The notes: generated by a model not told the origin, from the sequence alone. DNA of 64,000 bases from M3007 sp035299505 (GCA_035299505.1 DATGWL010000090.1:1-64000); one strand, 5' to 3'. Shown: positions 25,138 to 33,020, counted from the stretch's first letter. Program-made: numbers and translations.

Positions 25138-25887
25138 ATGGCAACGAATCAAGCATTGTTTCAATATTGTCTCCGATTGGGAGATACCAACCTGATCCTG
25201 GGACACCGGCTTTCAGAAATGTGTAGTCGTGGGCCCATGCTGGAAGAGGATATTGCGCTCACCAATTTTGCGCTGGACCACATCGGGCAGGCAGAAGCCT
25301 TGCTGCAATATGCCGGCAAACTCGAAGGTAAAGGTCGCTCTGAGGATGATCTGAGCTATCTGCGCAATGTGGAGGAATTTGAGAATTTCCGACTTGTTGA
25401 ACAACCCAATACAGATTTTGCCTACGTCATTGCCCGGCAATTTCTGGTAGATGTGTATCAGTGCCTGTTGTATCAAAAGATGCAAAAAAGCACCGACGAA
25501 ACCCTGGCCGGTATGGGCAGTCGTTTCCTGAAAGAATCCACTTATCACCTTCGGCATACCAGTGGCTGGATGGAACGTCTTGGTCTGGGTACCGACGAAA
25601 GCAAGCGCCGTATTCAGCAGGCAATCAACGATTTGTGGCAATATACGCCGGAAATGTTGTCTGCCCGGCCTTACGAAAAGGAACTTACAGCCAAAGGCAT
25701 TGTACCAGACGCTGAAGAAATTGCCCTGGACTGGCTGGTACAGGTCGTTCGGGTGCTGTCGCGCTCCGGAATACATAAGCCGCAGGATGCTGCCGTGCCT
25801 CCATCAGATTCCCATAGTGATCATCTGGTTCGCATGCTGGCAGAAATGCAATACCTGCAACGTACGTACCCGGATGCCCGTTGGTGA
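25138..25887 (+). CDS. paaC: Phenylacetyl-CoA epoxidase structural subunit PaaC
   Basis: The 249-residue protein has the ferritin-like fold of PaaC. Landmarks are YCLRLGDTNLILGHRLSEM at the N-terminus, DIALTNFALDHIGQAE, and KESTYHLRHTSGWMERLG. PaaC forms the heterodimer with PaaA and is thought to lack the catalytic di-iron site. It begins 2 bases after the paaB stop. A cruciform-like repeat of about 60 bases lies between it and paaD, with no other promoter visible. Confidence 0.93.
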   Translation: MATNQALFQYCLRLGDTNLILGHRLSEMCSRGPMLEEDIALTNFALDHIGQAEALLQYAGKLEGKGRSEDDLSYLRNVEEFENFRLVEQPNTDFAYVIARQFLVDVYQCLLYQKMQKSTDETLAGMGSRFLKESTYHLRHTSGWMERLGLGTDESKRRIQQAINDLWQYTPEMLSARPYEKELTAKGIVPDAEEIALDWLVQVVRVLSRSGIHKPQDAAVPPSDSHSDHLVRMLAEMQYLQRTYPDARW

Positions 25888-25892
25888 TTTTT

Positions 25893-25952
25893 ACCGCAGT
25901 GGCGCGGAGACGCAGAGTGTTTCTGCGCTCCGCGCCTCTCCGCCTCTGCGGT
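25893..25952. repeat. Nested palindrome (CCGCAG...CTGCGG) between paaC and paaD
   Basis: ACCGCAG (25893-25899) pairs with CTGCGGT (25946-25952). Inside, GGCGCGGAG pairs with CTCCGCGCC, and then CGCAGA with TCTGCG. An A run follows. CCTCTGCGGTAAAAAAA is repeated about 50 bases later (25985-26001), giving two copies of the right end before paaD. The element looks like a mobile intergenic palindrome inside an operon. Confidence 0.65.
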
Positions 25953-26009
25953 AAAAAAAAACCTCTTCACCTCCTCACCTCTCTGCCTCTGCGGTAAAAA
26001 AAACTCACC

Positions 26010-26507
26010 ATGGTAACCACACTCTCAGGAATAGAAGAACTGGTTTGGGAACGACTTTCGCTCATCCCCGATCCGGAAATACCAGTCATCAGTATCGTAG
26101 AGCTGGGTATTGTACGCAATGTGCAATATGATGGTGAAACACTCAATATTGTAGTCACCCCTACCTATACCGGATGTCCGGCCATGCACCTATTTGTTGC
26201 TGAGATCAAAGCTGCTATGCACGATCAGGGATTTGATCACCTCAACATAACCACCGTTTATTCCCCGGCCTGGACAACAGATCTTATTGCTCCGGAAGCC
26301 ATGCAAAAATTGAAAAAGTACGGAATTGCGCCTCCGGTGAAGGAAATCTCCCAGGATGATCCATTTGCTCCACTTCCGGTAATACCCTGTCCGCGTTGCG
26401 GCTCGGAACACACCAGCATGGTCAGTCAATTCGGAGCCACCGCATGCAAATCGTTGTATACCTGCAACGATTGCAAAGAGCCGTTTGAATATTTCAAGCA
26501 TTTTTAA
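26010..26507 (+). CDS. paaD: PaaD, maturation factor of phenylacetyl-CoA epoxidase
   Basis: The 165-residue protein has an N-terminal DUF59/MIP18-type domain (IPDPEIPVISIVELGIVRNV; TYTGCPAMH). A C-terminal zinc-ribbon has CPRCGS and, 20 residues on, CNDCKEPFEYFK. DUF59 proteins assist Fe-S or metal cluster assembly; PaaD is required for active PaaABCE. The separation from paaC by 122 bases of repeat-containing sequence is unusual for this operon, which is normally tightly packed. The start is the ATG at 26010, just after a poly-A run. Confidence 0.93.
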   Translation: MVTTLSGIEELVWERLSLIPDPEIPVISIVELGIVRNVQYDGETLNIVVTPTYTGCPAMHLFVAEIKAAMHDQGFDHLNITTVYSPAWTTDLIAPEAMQKLKKYGIAPPVKEISQDDPFAPLPVIPCPRCGSEHTSMVSQFGATACKSLYTCNDCKEPFEYFKHF

Positions 26508-26517
26508 GGGGCTGTAA

Positions 26518-26525
26518 TACCTTTG
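26518..26525 (+). promoter_or_regulatory. TAnnTTTG element abutting the NTF2-like gene
   Basis: TACCTTTG starts exactly 12 bases before the ATG at 26530, the same spacing as for the Rrf2 and ArsR genes. It suggests a separate leaderless transcript inside the downstream part of the paa region. Confidence 0.55.
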
Positions 26526-26529
26526 CCCC

Positions 26530-26931
26530 ATGACAGCTTTAGACATTGTACAACAATACTACGATGCCTTCAACCGACAGGATTGGGAAGGCATGCTCAC
26601 CCATCTTTCCGAAGATATTCGCCATGAGGTAAACCAGGGCGACCCGCGAATCGGGAAAGACCTTTACCGCGCTTTTCTGCAACATATGGACGAATGTTAT
26701 GCAGAAACCCTCACCGACATGGTGTTTTTTACAGAAACTGCCGGCAAGCGGGTGGCAGTAGAATTTACGGTAAACGGCATTTACAAGAAAACAGACGGCG
26801 ACCTGGTTCCGGCCCGGGGGCAGCAATACGTGTTGCCTGCCGGAGCTTTCCTGGAAGTTCACAACGGGAAAATCACCCGCGTAACCACCTACTACAACCT
26901 CCCGCTCTGGATCAAACTGGTTTCGGCCTGA
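26530..26931 (+). CDS. NTF2-like/SnoaL-type ketosteroid-isomerase-fold protein
   Basis: The 133-residue protein starts with TALDIVQQYYDAFNRQDWEGML, the typical first helix pair of NTF2-like SnoaL domains. It continues through DIRHEVNQGDPRIGKDLYRAFL to the terminal strand GKITRVTTYYNLPLW. Such domains bind small hydrophobic molecules or act as isomerases, but the family is too diverse to predict a substrate. It begins 22 bases after paaD with its own TAnnTTTG element and is followed 1 base later by a GNAT gene, so a small operon NTF2-GNAT-amidohydrolase is likely. Confidence 0.8.
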   Translation: MTALDIVQQYYDAFNRQDWEGMLTHLSEDIRHEVNQGDPRIGKDLYRAFLQHMDECYAETLTDMVFFTETAGKRVAVEFTVNGIYKKTDGDLVPARGQQYVLPAGAFLEVHNGKITRVTTYYNLPLWIKLVSA

Positions 26932-26932
26932 T

Positions 26933-27526
26933 ATGGAATTGCGTTATGAAAAATACCGCGGAGCTGCTATCCGAACGGTATTTGAACCGCTTGCAGCACT
27001 CCGCATAAGGGTGTTCAGGGATTTTCCGTATCTGTATGAAGGTACGCTGGATTACGAACTGGAATACCTCAATACCTATGCTCAGGCAGAAAGGGCATTG
27101 CTGTTTGCTGTGTATGATGGGAAAAAAATGGTTGGCGCTACTACCTGTATTCCGCTTTCCAGTGAAACGCCTGATGTACAGGAACCTTTTCTGAAATCAG
27201 GATACCACCTGGAGGAGGTGTTTTATTTCGGAGAGAGTATTTTGTTGCAGGAATACCGCGGGCACGGCATTGGACATCGTTTTTTTGATGAAAGGGAGGC
27301 GCATGCCGCTTCTTTTGGCACGTACCGGTTTACCTGTTTTTGTGCCGTTGATCGTGCGGAAAACCATCCCTTGAGGCCGGAAGGTTACCGCCCGCTGGAT
27401 GCTTTCTGGAAGCAAAGAGGATACCAGAAGGAGCCCACTCTAGTGTCCCAATTTACCTGGCCTGATCTGGGTGAATCTGAGGGGAGTACCAAGAACATGA
27501 TTTACTGGATCAAACCATTGCCATGA
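26933..27526 (+). CDS. GNAT-family N-acetyltransferase
   Basis: The 197-residue protein shows the acetyl-CoA binding motif QEYRGHGIGHRFFDERE near residue 103. The front part carries LRIRVFRDFPYLYEGTLDYE, a pattern seen in GNAT domains that are fused to carbon-nitrogen hydrolases. The gene overlaps the next one (27523..28413), a carbon-nitrogen hydrolase, by four bases (ATGA). Fused GNAT-CN hydrolase proteins are known, so the two products probably act in one pathway. The acceptor substrate is unknown. Confidence 0.85.
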   Translation: MELRYEKYRGAAIRTVFEPLAALRIRVFRDFPYLYEGTLDYELEYLNTYAQAERALLFAVYDGKKMVGATTCIPLSSETPDVQEPFLKSGYHLEEVFYFGESILLQEYRGHGIGHRFFDEREAHAASFGTYRFTCFCAVDRAENHPLRPEGYRPLDAFWKQRGYQKEPTLVSQFTWPDLGESEGSTKNMIYWIKPLP

Positions 27527-28413
27527 CTGTTTCTGTTGCCACTGCTCAATATCCGGTAACTTTCCACGCAGACTTTGCTGCCTGGGCGGCGCATACTGAG
27601 GCCTGGGTGCGTCAGGGCGGCGGGCAATTGTTGCTTTTCCCGGAATATGGCTCCATGGAACTGGTAAGCCTGCTCCCACAGGAGTTGCGAGCTGATCTGC
27701 AAGGGCAGGTGCTGGCGCTGGATGCCTTGCGCGCTGATTTTTGTACCGTGTTTGCCAGTCTGGCCCGTAAATACGCCTGCACGATTGTTGCGCCCAGTTT
27801 TCCGGTACAGGAATCGGGTAGGGTATTGAACCGTTGCTTCGTTTTTGGTCAACATGGAGCCATGGCCTGGCAAGACAAGTTTTTCATGACCCGTTTCGAG
27901 CTGGAAGAATGGAATGTTCAGGCCGGTGAACCCCTGCTCACCGTTTTTGAGGCAGATTGGGGTTGTTTTGGCATCCAGATTTGCTACGATGTGGAATTTC
28001 CCATTGGTGCGGCGCTGTTGAGCGAAGCTGGCGCTCAGGTGTTGCTGGCGCCAAGTTGTACCGAAACCATCCGCGGTTCCACCCGCGTACACGTAGGCGC
28101 CCGGGCGCGAGCCATGGAACAGCAGTTTTATACGGTGGTGAGTCCGCTCATCGGGAATGCCCCGTGGTCGCCGGCAGTGGATGTGAATTTTGGACACTCC
28201 GCGTTCTATTCCACGCCGGATAAACTCTTTCCGGAAGAGGGAATTTTGAAACAAGCTCCGGCCTTACAGCCGGGATGGATACTAGCCCAACTGGATTTGT
28301 CTTTGATAGAAAAGATCAGGCAAGACGGGCAAACGTTGAATTATAAGTCGCAAAAAGCGATTGGATATCGTTTGCAGGAGGGCGTTTTTCAAGTGAGGAA
28401 GGTTGTGATTTGA
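27523..28413 (+). CDS. Carbon-nitrogen hydrolase (nitrilase superfamily amidohydrolase)
   Basis: The 296-residue protein has the complete Glu-Lys-Cys catalytic triad: Glu41 (LLLFPEYGS), Lys119 (AWQDKFFMTRFE), and Cys154 (QICYDVEFP). It is cytoplasmic and should cleave or transfer amides or nitriles. The position next to a GNAT suggests that it processes an N-acyl or amide intermediate, perhaps linked to amine catabolism. Translation is coupled to the GNAT gene by ATGA overlap. A perfect bidirectional terminator follows. The exact nitrilase branch cannot be determined here. Confidence 0.9.
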   Translation: MTVSVATAQYPVTFHADFAAWAAHTEAWVRQGGGQLLLFPEYGSMELVSLLPQELRADLQGQVLALDALRADFCTVFASLARKYACTIVAPSFPVQESGRVLNRCFVFGQHGAMAWQDKFFMTRFELEEWNVQAGEPLLTVFEADWGCFGIQICYDVEFPIGAALLSEAGAQVLLAPSCTETIRGSTRVHVGARARAMEQQFYTVVSPLIGNAPWSPAVDVNFGHSAFYSTPDKLFPEEGILKQAPALQPGWILAQLDLSLIEKIRQDGQTLNYKSQKAIGYRLQEGVFQVRKVVI

Positions 28414-28414
28414 G

Positions 28415-28458
28415 TTTTTACTGACGGGGTGACTGGAGAGTCACCCCGTCAGTAAAAA
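28415..28458. terminator. Bidirectional rho-independent terminator
   Basis: TTTTTACTGACGGGGTGACT pairs perfectly with its complement across a 4-base loop (GGAG), with T5 and A5 at the outer ends. The 15-bp GC-rich stem with flanking A/T runs can serve both convergent genes (28413 and 28460). Confidence 0.9.
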
Positions 28459-28459
28459 C

Positions 28460-29746
28460 TCACACCAGCATCTCTTCCATTTCCATCTCCACTACAGGCA
28501 CTGCCTCCAGGGCCTGCTCCAAATCCCACCACAGATCTTCCACGTTTTCTACCCCTACAGATAAACGCACCAGATTTTCCGTGATGCCATACCGCATTTT
28601 ATCCTCTGGTGAAACACCGGCATGGGTCATGGAAGCCGGGTGTTGGGCCAGGGATTCAGTACTGCCCAGGCTGACGGCCAGTTTTACGAGTTTCAGGTTG
28701 TTCAGAAAGGCAAAGGCTTCAGACTCGCGGCCTTCAATCTCAAAGGATACCATGGCGCCTGGTGAGGTGCACTGCAGGCGGTAGGTTTCGTAGGCTTCGC
28801 CATCGGCGGGAGTCAGCAAGCCCAGATAATGAATGCCTGCAATTTTTGGGTGGTTTTTCAGGCGTTCAGCCACAATTTGAGCGTTTTCTGCCTGTTTTTC
28901 CATGCGCAGCTTCATGGTTTCCAAACTGCGCAGCAGCAACCAGCCGGTATGCGGCGCAATCATATTGCCCATGAACGTACGCAGGGTTTTTACCCGCGCC
29001 ATCAACGCGGCATTGCCCAAACAAGCCCCTGCAATAACATCGCTATGTCCGCCGATGTATTTGGTGGCAGAGTACAGCACCAAATCTGCGCCGTGTTTCA
29101 AGGGGTGTTGCCACAGCGGACCCAGGTAGGTGTTATCTACCGCCACCAGGGTGCGCCGGCCGGCCATACCAAACTGATCTGCTACTTCGCGGCACATCTG
29201 TATATCCACCAGATCGTTGGTCGGGTTTGCCGGGGTTTCCAGGTAAATCATGGCCAGACGATCGGCTTTACCACTTTGAATGAGCAACTGCTCCAGTTCG
29301 TCACGGGTAGCTTTTGGGTGAAAACCGAGTATTTCGATGCCAAATTTAGGCAACAAATGGTGTACAAAATGGTCTGTTCCGCCGTACAAAGGGTTGCTGT
29401 ACAGCAACAGATCGCCGGGCTGCAGGAATTCAAACAACACCGTAGCAATAGCAGCCATCCCGCTTTCAAATACCGCACATTCATCAGCCGAATCCCACAA
29501 GGCCAGACGCTCTTCGAGGATCTGCATATCGGGGTTGTTCAGGCGACTATAGATGAGTCCGGTCGTTTCTTTCGGGCCTTTTTCCCGCAGTCCGTAAGCA
29601 ACCTCGAAGAATTGTTTGCCTTCTTCAGCAGATTTGAATACGAAAGTGGAGGTTTGAAAAATCGGACATTTTACGGCGCCTTCCGACCATTCCGGACGGT
29701 AGCCGTGAGACATCATGAGGGTTTCGGGCTGAAAATGCTTATCCAT
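28460..29746 (-). CDS. Cys/Met-metabolism PLP enzyme, probable methionine gamma-lyase
   Basis: The 428-residue enzyme has the PLP lysine at Lys229 in YSATKYIGGHSD. The phosphate-binding YSRLNNP (Tyr66, Arg68) segment and the ATPANPT-like ETPANPTND motif are also those of the CGS/MGL fold. The family includes methionine gamma-lyase, cystathionine gamma-synthase and O-acetylhomoserine sulfhydrylase. The divergent Lrp/AsnC gene favours methionine gamma-lyase, because mdeA is controlled in this way in other bacteria; this is inference from arrangement. No transporter or accompanying biosynthetic gene is adjacent. Confidence 0.85.
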   Translation of the reverse strand: MDKHFQPETLMMSHGYRPEWSEGAVKCPIFQTSTFVFKSAEEGKQFFEVAYGLREKGPKETTGLIYSRLNNPDMQILEERLALWDSADECAVFESGMAAIATVLFEFLQPGDLLLYSNPLYGGTDHFVHHLLPKFGIEILGFHPKATRDELEQLLIQSGKADRLAMIYLETPANPTNDLVDIQMCREVADQFGMAGRRTLVAVDNTYLGPLWQHPLKHGADLVLYSATKYIGGHSDVIAGACLGNAALMARVKTLRTFMGNMIAPHTGWLLLRSLETMKLRMEKQAENAQIVAERLKNHPKIAGIHYLGLLTPADGEAYETYRLQCTSPGAMVSFEIEGRESEAFAFLNNLKLVKLAVSLGSTESLAQHPASMTHAGVSPEDKMRYGITENLVRLSVGVENVEDLWWDLEQALEAVPVVEMEMEEMLV

Positions 29747-29854
29747 GTGGTGTTATTTTTCTGTAAAATTGTCATTATTATGTTTTTTATTCCAAGTAAA
29801 TAATAATTTAAAGAAAATAAATCCTTATTGAGTTTATTTTTAGGATAAAGTGTA

Positions 29855-29862
29855 TAGTTTTG
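29855..29862 (+). promoter_or_regulatory. TAnnTTTG element for the Lrp gene
   Basis: TAGTTTTG lies 16 bases before the ATG at 29871. The A/T-rich 124-base gap between the divergent lyase and Lrp genes (29747-29870) probably holds the shared operator, though I see no clear palindrome. Confidence 0.5.
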
Positions 29863-29870
29863 CCTTGAAA

Positions 29871-30362
29871 ATGTTGCATCCTTTGGAAAAAAAATCCGAA
29901 CAGCTTGACGCGTCCGACAGGCTCATTCTCCAGTTGTTGCAGGAGGATGCGTTTCTGACAACCAAGGAAATAGCCAGCAGGATCAATATGAGTACCACGC
30001 CGGTTTTTGAGCGGGTAAAGCGGTTGGAGCGCGACGGGTTTATCACTGGTTATAAGGCTTTGCTAAACAGGCGCAAGGTGGGGCTACCCATGCTGGTCTT
30101 TTGCGATGTGTCGCTGAAGGAGCATAACCGGGATTACCTGATCCGCTTTGAAACAGAAATAGCCGCATTGCCGGAGGTGCTGGAATGTCACCACATAGCC
30201 GGTGCTTATGATTACCTCCTTAAAGTGGTTGTACACGATATGGATGATTATCAGCGCTTTGTGAAAGAAAAATTGGCTGCACTGGAGAACATTGGCAGAG
30301 TGCAAAGTCATTTCGTAATGACAGAAGTGAAGAACTCGACTATCCTTCCTGTAAAAGCCTAA
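29871..30362 (+). CDS. Lrp/AsnC-family transcription regulator
   Basis: The 163-residue protein has an N-terminal HTH (LDASDRLILQLLQEDAFLTT then KEIASRINMSTTPVFERVKRLE). The C-terminal RAM/AsnC ligand domain includes ALPEVLECHHIAGAYDYLLKV. This family senses amino acids. The position divergent from a methionine-gamma-lyase-like enzyme suggests control of that gene in response to methionine or a related amino acid. The ATG at 29871 is used; a GTG at 29850 lies within the promoter element and is unlikely. Confidence 0.9.
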   Translation: MLHPLEKKSEQLDASDRLILQLLQEDAFLTTKEIASRINMSTTPVFERVKRLERDGFITGYKALLNRRKVGLPMLVFCDVSLKEHNRDYLIRFETEIAALPEVLECHHIAGAYDYLLKVVVHDMDDYQRFVKEKLAALENIGRVQSHFVMTEVKNSTILPVKA

Positions 30363-30410
30363 ACCTCCAATTTCAAACAACTCATTTCATTCAACATAAC
30401 AATATAACCC

Positions 30411-31349
30411 ATGCAGCAAATTCGTCAATTTACCTTTATGGTCATGGTTGCTATTTTGGCTTTTTCCAACAGCGCCTGCGTAACCAAAAAGAAATACAAG
30501 GCCATGAAAACCAGCCTGCAAACAGAGCTGGATGTAGCGAACGCGAGCCTCGAGAAATATGGCAAACAAATCAACGACCTCATGACGCAGCTGGCTACCT
30601 GCGAGGCTGAAAAAAATGCCGCCAAAAGTGAGTCCGCCACAGCCCAAAAACTCCGGGAAGAGCAAATTGCCGATCTGCGCGCACAAATTGCCGACTGTCA
30701 GGCACAACGCGACCGGCAGTCTTCCCAAATGGGCAACCTGACCCAACTCACCCAGTCTGCCAACGACAATATCAAGGAAACGCTTACCCAGCTGGAAAAA
30801 AAGGATAAATACATCCACCTGCTTCAGGCAGCCAAAACCAAGGCCGACTCCATCAATCTTGCCCTGGCGGTTAACCTGAAAAACGTATTGAAAGACGGCA
30901 TTGAAGACAAAGACGTGGATGTCAAAGTGGACAAAACGGTGGTTTTTATCAATTTGTCGGATAAAATGCTGTTCCAGAGCGGCAGTTATAACCTAACCCC
31001 GCGTGCCAATCAGGTGCTGGAAAAAATTGCGGCCATCATCAACGCCCGCCCGGAACTGGAAGTGATGGTGGAGGGATATACAGACAATGTTCCGTACAAC
31101 AACAACTGCCTGCAGGACAACTGGGATCTGAGCGTAAAACGTTCTACCTCGGTGGTGCGCGCCCTGCAACAGAACTTCAAAATCAATCCTAACCGGCTTA
31201 TCGCGGCTGGTCGCGGCGAATACAATACCCTGGCCACCAATACCACAGAAGCGGGTCGTTCTGCCAATCGCCGCACCCGTATCATCATTCTGCCCAAGCT
31301 GGACCAGTTTTATGATTTGTTGAACCCGAATAACGTACCGAATAAATAG
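30411..31349 (+). CDS. OmpA-family peptidoglycan-binding lipoprotein
   Basis: The 312-residue protein has a lipoprotein signal (FSNSAC, Cys23). Next comes a long coiled coil (about residues 30-140, with many Lys, Gln and Glu heptads), then a C-terminal OmpA domain. OmpA marks are LFQSGSYNLTPRANQVLEKI, VEGYTDNVPY and GRSANRRTRIIILPKL. It should tether the outer membrane to peptidoglycan. Its terminator region is unusual: it runs into a heptameric repeat block (31350-31420). No close functional partner is adjacent. Confidence 0.9.
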   Translation: MQQIRQFTFMVMVAILAFSNSACVTKKKYKAMKTSLQTELDVANASLEKYGKQINDLMTQLATCEAEKNAAKSESATAQKLREEQIADLRAQIADCQAQRDRQSSQMGNLTQLTQSANDNIKETLTQLEKKDKYIHLLQAAKTKADSINLALAVNLKNVLKDGIEDKDVDVKVDKTVVFINLSDKMLFQSGSYNLTPRANQVLEKIAAIINARPELEVMVEGYTDNVPYNNNCLQDNWDLSVKRSTSVVRALQQNFKINPNRLIAAGRGEYNTLATNTTEAGRSANRRTRIIILPKLDQFYDLLNPNNVPNK

Positions 31350-31422
31350 GACGGTGGACGGCTTACGGTGGACGGTTTACGGCCTACGGTAGACGGTGGA
31401 CGGCCTACGGTGGACGGTACAT
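31350..31422. repeat. GGTGGAC/GGCTTAC heptanucleotide tandem repeats
   Basis: About ten consecutive 7-base units (GGTGGAC, GGCTTAC, GGTTTAC, GGCCTAC, GGTAGAC) follow the OmpA stop codon directly, in perfect 7-base register, ending at a TAATTTTG promoter element. Confidence 0.85.
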
Positions 31423-31429
31423 AATTTTG
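31422..31429 (+). promoter_or_regulatory. TAnnTTTG element before an aborted start (MLQ-stop)
   Basis: TAATTTTG starts 12 bases before ATG TTG CAG TAA at 31434-31445. The layout matches the other leaderless promoters, but the reading frame stops after three codons. The mRNA would carry the hairpin at 31473-31555 ahead of the transporter gene. Confidence 0.45.
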
Positions 31430-31472
31430 ATCCATGTTGCAGTAAGCTGGATTTCCGTAGAAATTGAAGTAC

Positions 31473-31555
31473 GTTTGTGCGCTGCCGTGTTTTGTGTAAA
31501 CCTCGTAGGTTTCCAAAACCTACGAGGTTTAAACAAAACACGGCAGCGCACAAAC
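31473..31555 (+). other. Near-perfect 40-bp hairpin in the transporter leader
   Basis: GTTTGTGCGCTGCCGTGTTT (left) pairs with AAACACGGCAGCGCACAAAC (right), and the inner AAACCTCGTAGGTTT pairs with AAACCTACGAGGTTT around a 3-base loop. One short mismatch separates the two parts. It lies between the TAATTTTG element and the ATG at 31580. Confidence 0.8.
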
Positions 31556-31579
31556 CCATCACCTCCTATTCGCTACATC

Positions 31580-32899
31580 ATGAGCAACAACCCTAACCGC
31601 AATCCTTACCTGGTTTCCTTCGCGCTGGTATGCAGCCTCTTTTTTATGTGGGGTATTGCCAACAGTTTGAATGGTTCGTTGATTCGTCACTTCCAGTTTG
31701 CCCTCGATTTGAAACGCTGGCAGGCGGGTATTGTGGATTCAGCATTTTACTTTGGTTACTTCGTAATGGCCATCCCGGCGGGTATTTTCATGCGGAAATG
31801 GGGCTATAAAAAAGGGATCTTGGCCGGATTACTCCTCTATGCAGGCGGAGCGCTCTTGTTTTACCCTGCGGCCGACTGGCGGATTTACGGGTTTTTCCTG
31901 TTTGCCTTGTTTACCATTGCCTCCGGACTGGCGTTTCTGGAAACAGCGGCCAACCTTTATGTTACGGTGTTAGGCTCTAAAGAAGAAGCTGCCTGGCGCA
32001 TCAATTTTGCCCAATCCTTCAATGGCATCAGTATCATTTTAGGGCCCATTATTGGCAGCTTGTTCATCTTTTCCAAAACGGAATACACGGAGGAGCTGCT
32101 GGCTACCATGACACCCGAGCAGATTGAAGCAGCCCGTATTGCTGAAGCGCTTTCTGTGCAGGGCACCTACTTGGGCATTGCGGCATTAGTAGGCGCGTTG
32201 GCCTTGTTGTTTGCCTTTACCAAAATGCCAGAGGTTGGCAGGGAAGAGGAGGCGGCTTCCGGCAGTGTCAGCATTGCTGGATTGTTGGGTAAATACCGGC
32301 ACCTCAGTCTGGGGGTATTGGCGCAGTTTGCCAATGTGGGCGCACAGGCAACTCTTTGGGGGTATTTTGTAGATTTTAAAATGGATTTGGCCGCCAATGA
32401 ACACCTGGGTGTGGCCTCATCCTATGCAGATCTGGTTCGCTCCATTATTGGCGACGACTCCAACCTGACGCCCGAAAAAATGGCAGGATTTCACGCTTCC
32501 TTTGCCATGGTGCTGTTCATGCTTGGAAGGTTCATAGGCACCTACCTCATGACCAAATTTGAGGCCCGTAAAGTAGTGTCCTGGTATAGTATAGCCGCAG
32601 TGGTGTTGGTGGCACTGGCCTTCTTTACCGGCGGACTTACCGCCATTCTTTGTCTGATGCTCACCTATTTCTGTCAAAGCATCATGTTCCCAACCATATT
32701 TGCCCTGTCTACCAAGGGGCTGGCGCCTGCGGAGAGCAAATTGGCATCATCCCTGGTTATCATGGCCATTGTAGGTGGCGCTGTTATGCCTCCCATTGCT
32801 GGCTTACTTTCCACCTCAGGCGGTATGAAAATGGCCTTATTGGTGCCGTTTGCCTGCTTTGGTTATGTGGTTTATTATATCATAAAAGGAGCGAAGTAA
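31580..32899 (+). CDS. MFS sugar transporter, FHS/FucP-like
   Basis: The 439-residue protein has 12 predicted membrane helices. The FucP-type start FFMWGIANSLNGSLIRHFQF is followed by SAFYFGYFVMAIPAGIFMRKWGYKKG. The FHS family includes L-fucose and glucose/galactose proton symporters. The exact sugar is not predictable. The ATG at 31580 is preferred; the open frame extends upstream through the long hairpin, which I take as a leader. The gene is convergent with the SprB-repeat protein gene, and the 121-base gap between them shows no clear terminator. Confidence 0.85.
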   Translation: MSNNPNRNPYLVSFALVCSLFFMWGIANSLNGSLIRHFQFALDLKRWQAGIVDSAFYFGYFVMAIPAGIFMRKWGYKKGILAGLLLYAGGALLFYPAADWRIYGFFLFALFTIASGLAFLETAANLYVTVLGSKEEAAWRINFAQSFNGISIILGPIIGSLFIFSKTEYTEELLATMTPEQIEAARIAEALSVQGTYLGIAALVGALALLFAFTKMPEVGREEEAASGSVSIAGLLGKYRHLSLGVLAQFANVGAQATLWGYFVDFKMDLAANEHLGVASSYADLVRSIIGDDSNLTPEKMAGFHASFAMVLFMLGRFIGTYLMTKFEARKVVSWYSIAAVVLVALAFFTGGLTAILCLMLTYFCQSIMFPTIFALSTKGLAPAESKLASSLVIMAIVGGAVMPPIAGLLSTSGGMKMALLVPFACFGYVVYYIIKGAK

Positions 32900-33020
32900 G
32901 GACTTGCGATGTACGATATATCAAGATCGATATTGGGCTTTAAAATGGAACTGAATATTTGAATAGCCAGCATCAAGCTTTGTTTAATGTCGTGCCTCGC
33001 AAGTTGCAATCATTTTATTA

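Noticed and set aside
28829..29803. 324-codon plus-strand frame opposite the PLP enzyme gene
   Set aside because: Shadow of a clearly recognised gene; no domain and no promoter.
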